DNA of 64,000 nucleotides from Caldilineaceae bacterium (GTDB lineage Bacteria > Chloroflexota > Anaerolineae > Caldilineales > Caldilineaceae), in the NCBI GenBank assembly GCA_022821545.1, contig JAJEDJ010000036.1:124001-188000 (forward strand). The letters run 5' to 3'. The notes beneath the pieces were generated by a model. That model worked only from the letters and a program-made list of their open reading frames with translations, did not search any database and was not told where the DNA came from. Below, one piece after another: positions 63,545 to 64,000 of the stretch (position 1 is the first letter of the stretch; each line of letters opens with the position of its first letter). Both the position numbers and the translations under genes were made by a program.

Positions 63545-64000
63545 CTACCGGGATCCCAACCCCCTCACTTCGATGCTTTCGCCCGATCCAGAACTCTCAA
63601 CTGCCGCGACCGCCACTCGTATGCTTTCGAGGTTGTCGCGGCCTGAACATTCCGGCTCGCGCCCCTTTTCCAAGGCGCGCAACATCTCTCCCATGGAACC
63701 GGCGAAGCCCTCATATCCCCAGGTACCGGCGATTTCGTACGTCTGTACCTGTTCCGGGGAGTCCTTCAAAGACAGGCTTAACTTGGCCGTTCCCATGGGA
63801 TTGCTGAGCAGCGCGCTCCCGCGGGCGCCATCCAGGAACCACAGATGATCGTGGAGAGCGGGGGCGGAAACGATGTTGTTAAAGTGCAGGGTCGTCATGA
63901 CCTGTGACGAAGGTTCGTATTCAAGGAGGATTGTATAGATCATCGGGGAGACTGCATTCTGGCCGGGCATCATCGTCGTTGCCGCTTTCACCCGCAGCGG
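63545..64000 (-). CDS. Gfo/Idh/MocA family oxidoreductase, partial (C-terminal part)
   Basis: About 150 residues ending at 63545; the gene runs off the right edge of the window, so the N-terminal NAD(P)-binding domain is not seen. The visible part is the C-terminal alpha/beta domain with MTTLHFNNIVSAPALHDHLWFLDGARGSAL (given as residues near 32-61 from the internal GTG) and the closing MLRALEKGREPECSGRDNLESIRVAVAAVES, typical of the family. An internal GTG at 63991 is unlikely to be the start. It probably works with the isomerase gene that follows. Confidence 0.75.
   Translation of the reverse strand, partial: PLRVKAATTMMPGQNAVSPMIYTILLEYEPSSQVMTTLHFNNIVSAPALHDHLWFLDGARGSALLSNPMGTAKLSLSLKDSPEQVQTYEIAGTWGYEGFAGSMGEMLRALEKGREPECSGRDNLESIRVAVAAVESSGSGESIEVRGLGSR

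Overview
The window looks like a GC-rich (roughly 58-60% by eye) chromosomal segment of a free-living or host-associated bacterium, most plausibly a Chloroflexota member of the Caldilinea type. That placement is inference from protein character: a phytanoyl-CoA dioxygenase-like oxygenase, many TIM-barrel sugar isomerases, several sugar and peptide ABC importers with Tat or lipoprotein binding proteins, an Arg32-type EF-P, and a kinase/pyrophosphorylase fusion. No marker such as 16S rRNA is present. There is no phage, IS element or CRISPR array. Many genes have readable sigma-70-type promoters, six of them with exactly 17 bp between the boxes and many with an extended TGn -10.

1-10 kb: a glutaredoxin-thioredoxin reductase fusion, a PhyH oxygenase, ferrochelatase, a GH4 glycosidase, a large orphan FtsX-type permease, and a stomatin/NfeD pair on the minus strand. 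10-21 kb: a DUF4870 membrane protein, fmt, tRNA-Pro(GGG) with a strong terminator, a secreted FN3/leucine-rich-repeat protein, a three-gene copper cluster (His/Asp-rich protein, CopC, CopC-CopD), and clpB behind a tandem array of inverted repeats. 20.8-31 kb: a membrane desaturase, a 1117-aa sugar kinase-nucleotidyltransferase fusion paired with a GalU-like protein that has lost its nucleotide-binding glycines, OsmC, a TIM-barrel isomerase with an Ldh-family dehydrogenase, a GT2 glycosyltransferase and acpS.

31-36.5 kb is a housekeeping block: a promoter-to-terminator unit that may encode a small RNA or a pyrG leader, pyrG, yebC, ruvC, ruvA, efp and tRNA-Thr(CGT). 36.5-41.5 kb is a minus-strand BMP-type nucleoside/sugar importer operon. 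41.5-45.8 kb holds a cupin, a methyltransferase, an unknown lipoprotein, a DUF402 protein and a fumarylacetoacetate hydrolase-family enzyme. Between the last two sits a decayed brnTA toxin-antitoxin module flanked by two ~115-bp diverged copies of the junction between the two genes.

46-55 kb reads as a plus-strand catabolic region: SDR, D-2-hydroxyacid dehydrogenase, mannonate dehydratase-like enzyme, a P-loop-like protein lacking its lysine, an amidohydrolase, and a three-gene sugar ABC importer. 54.9-62.3 kb is a minus-strand operon of a peptide/oligosaccharide-type ABC importer followed by two tandem paralogues of an unrecognised two-domain TIM-barrel (GHL10-like) family. The window ends with a TIM-barrel isomerase and the 3' part of a Gfo/Idh/MocA oxidoreductase that runs off the edge. 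Overall it combines core genes with carbohydrate-uptake and catabolism modules.
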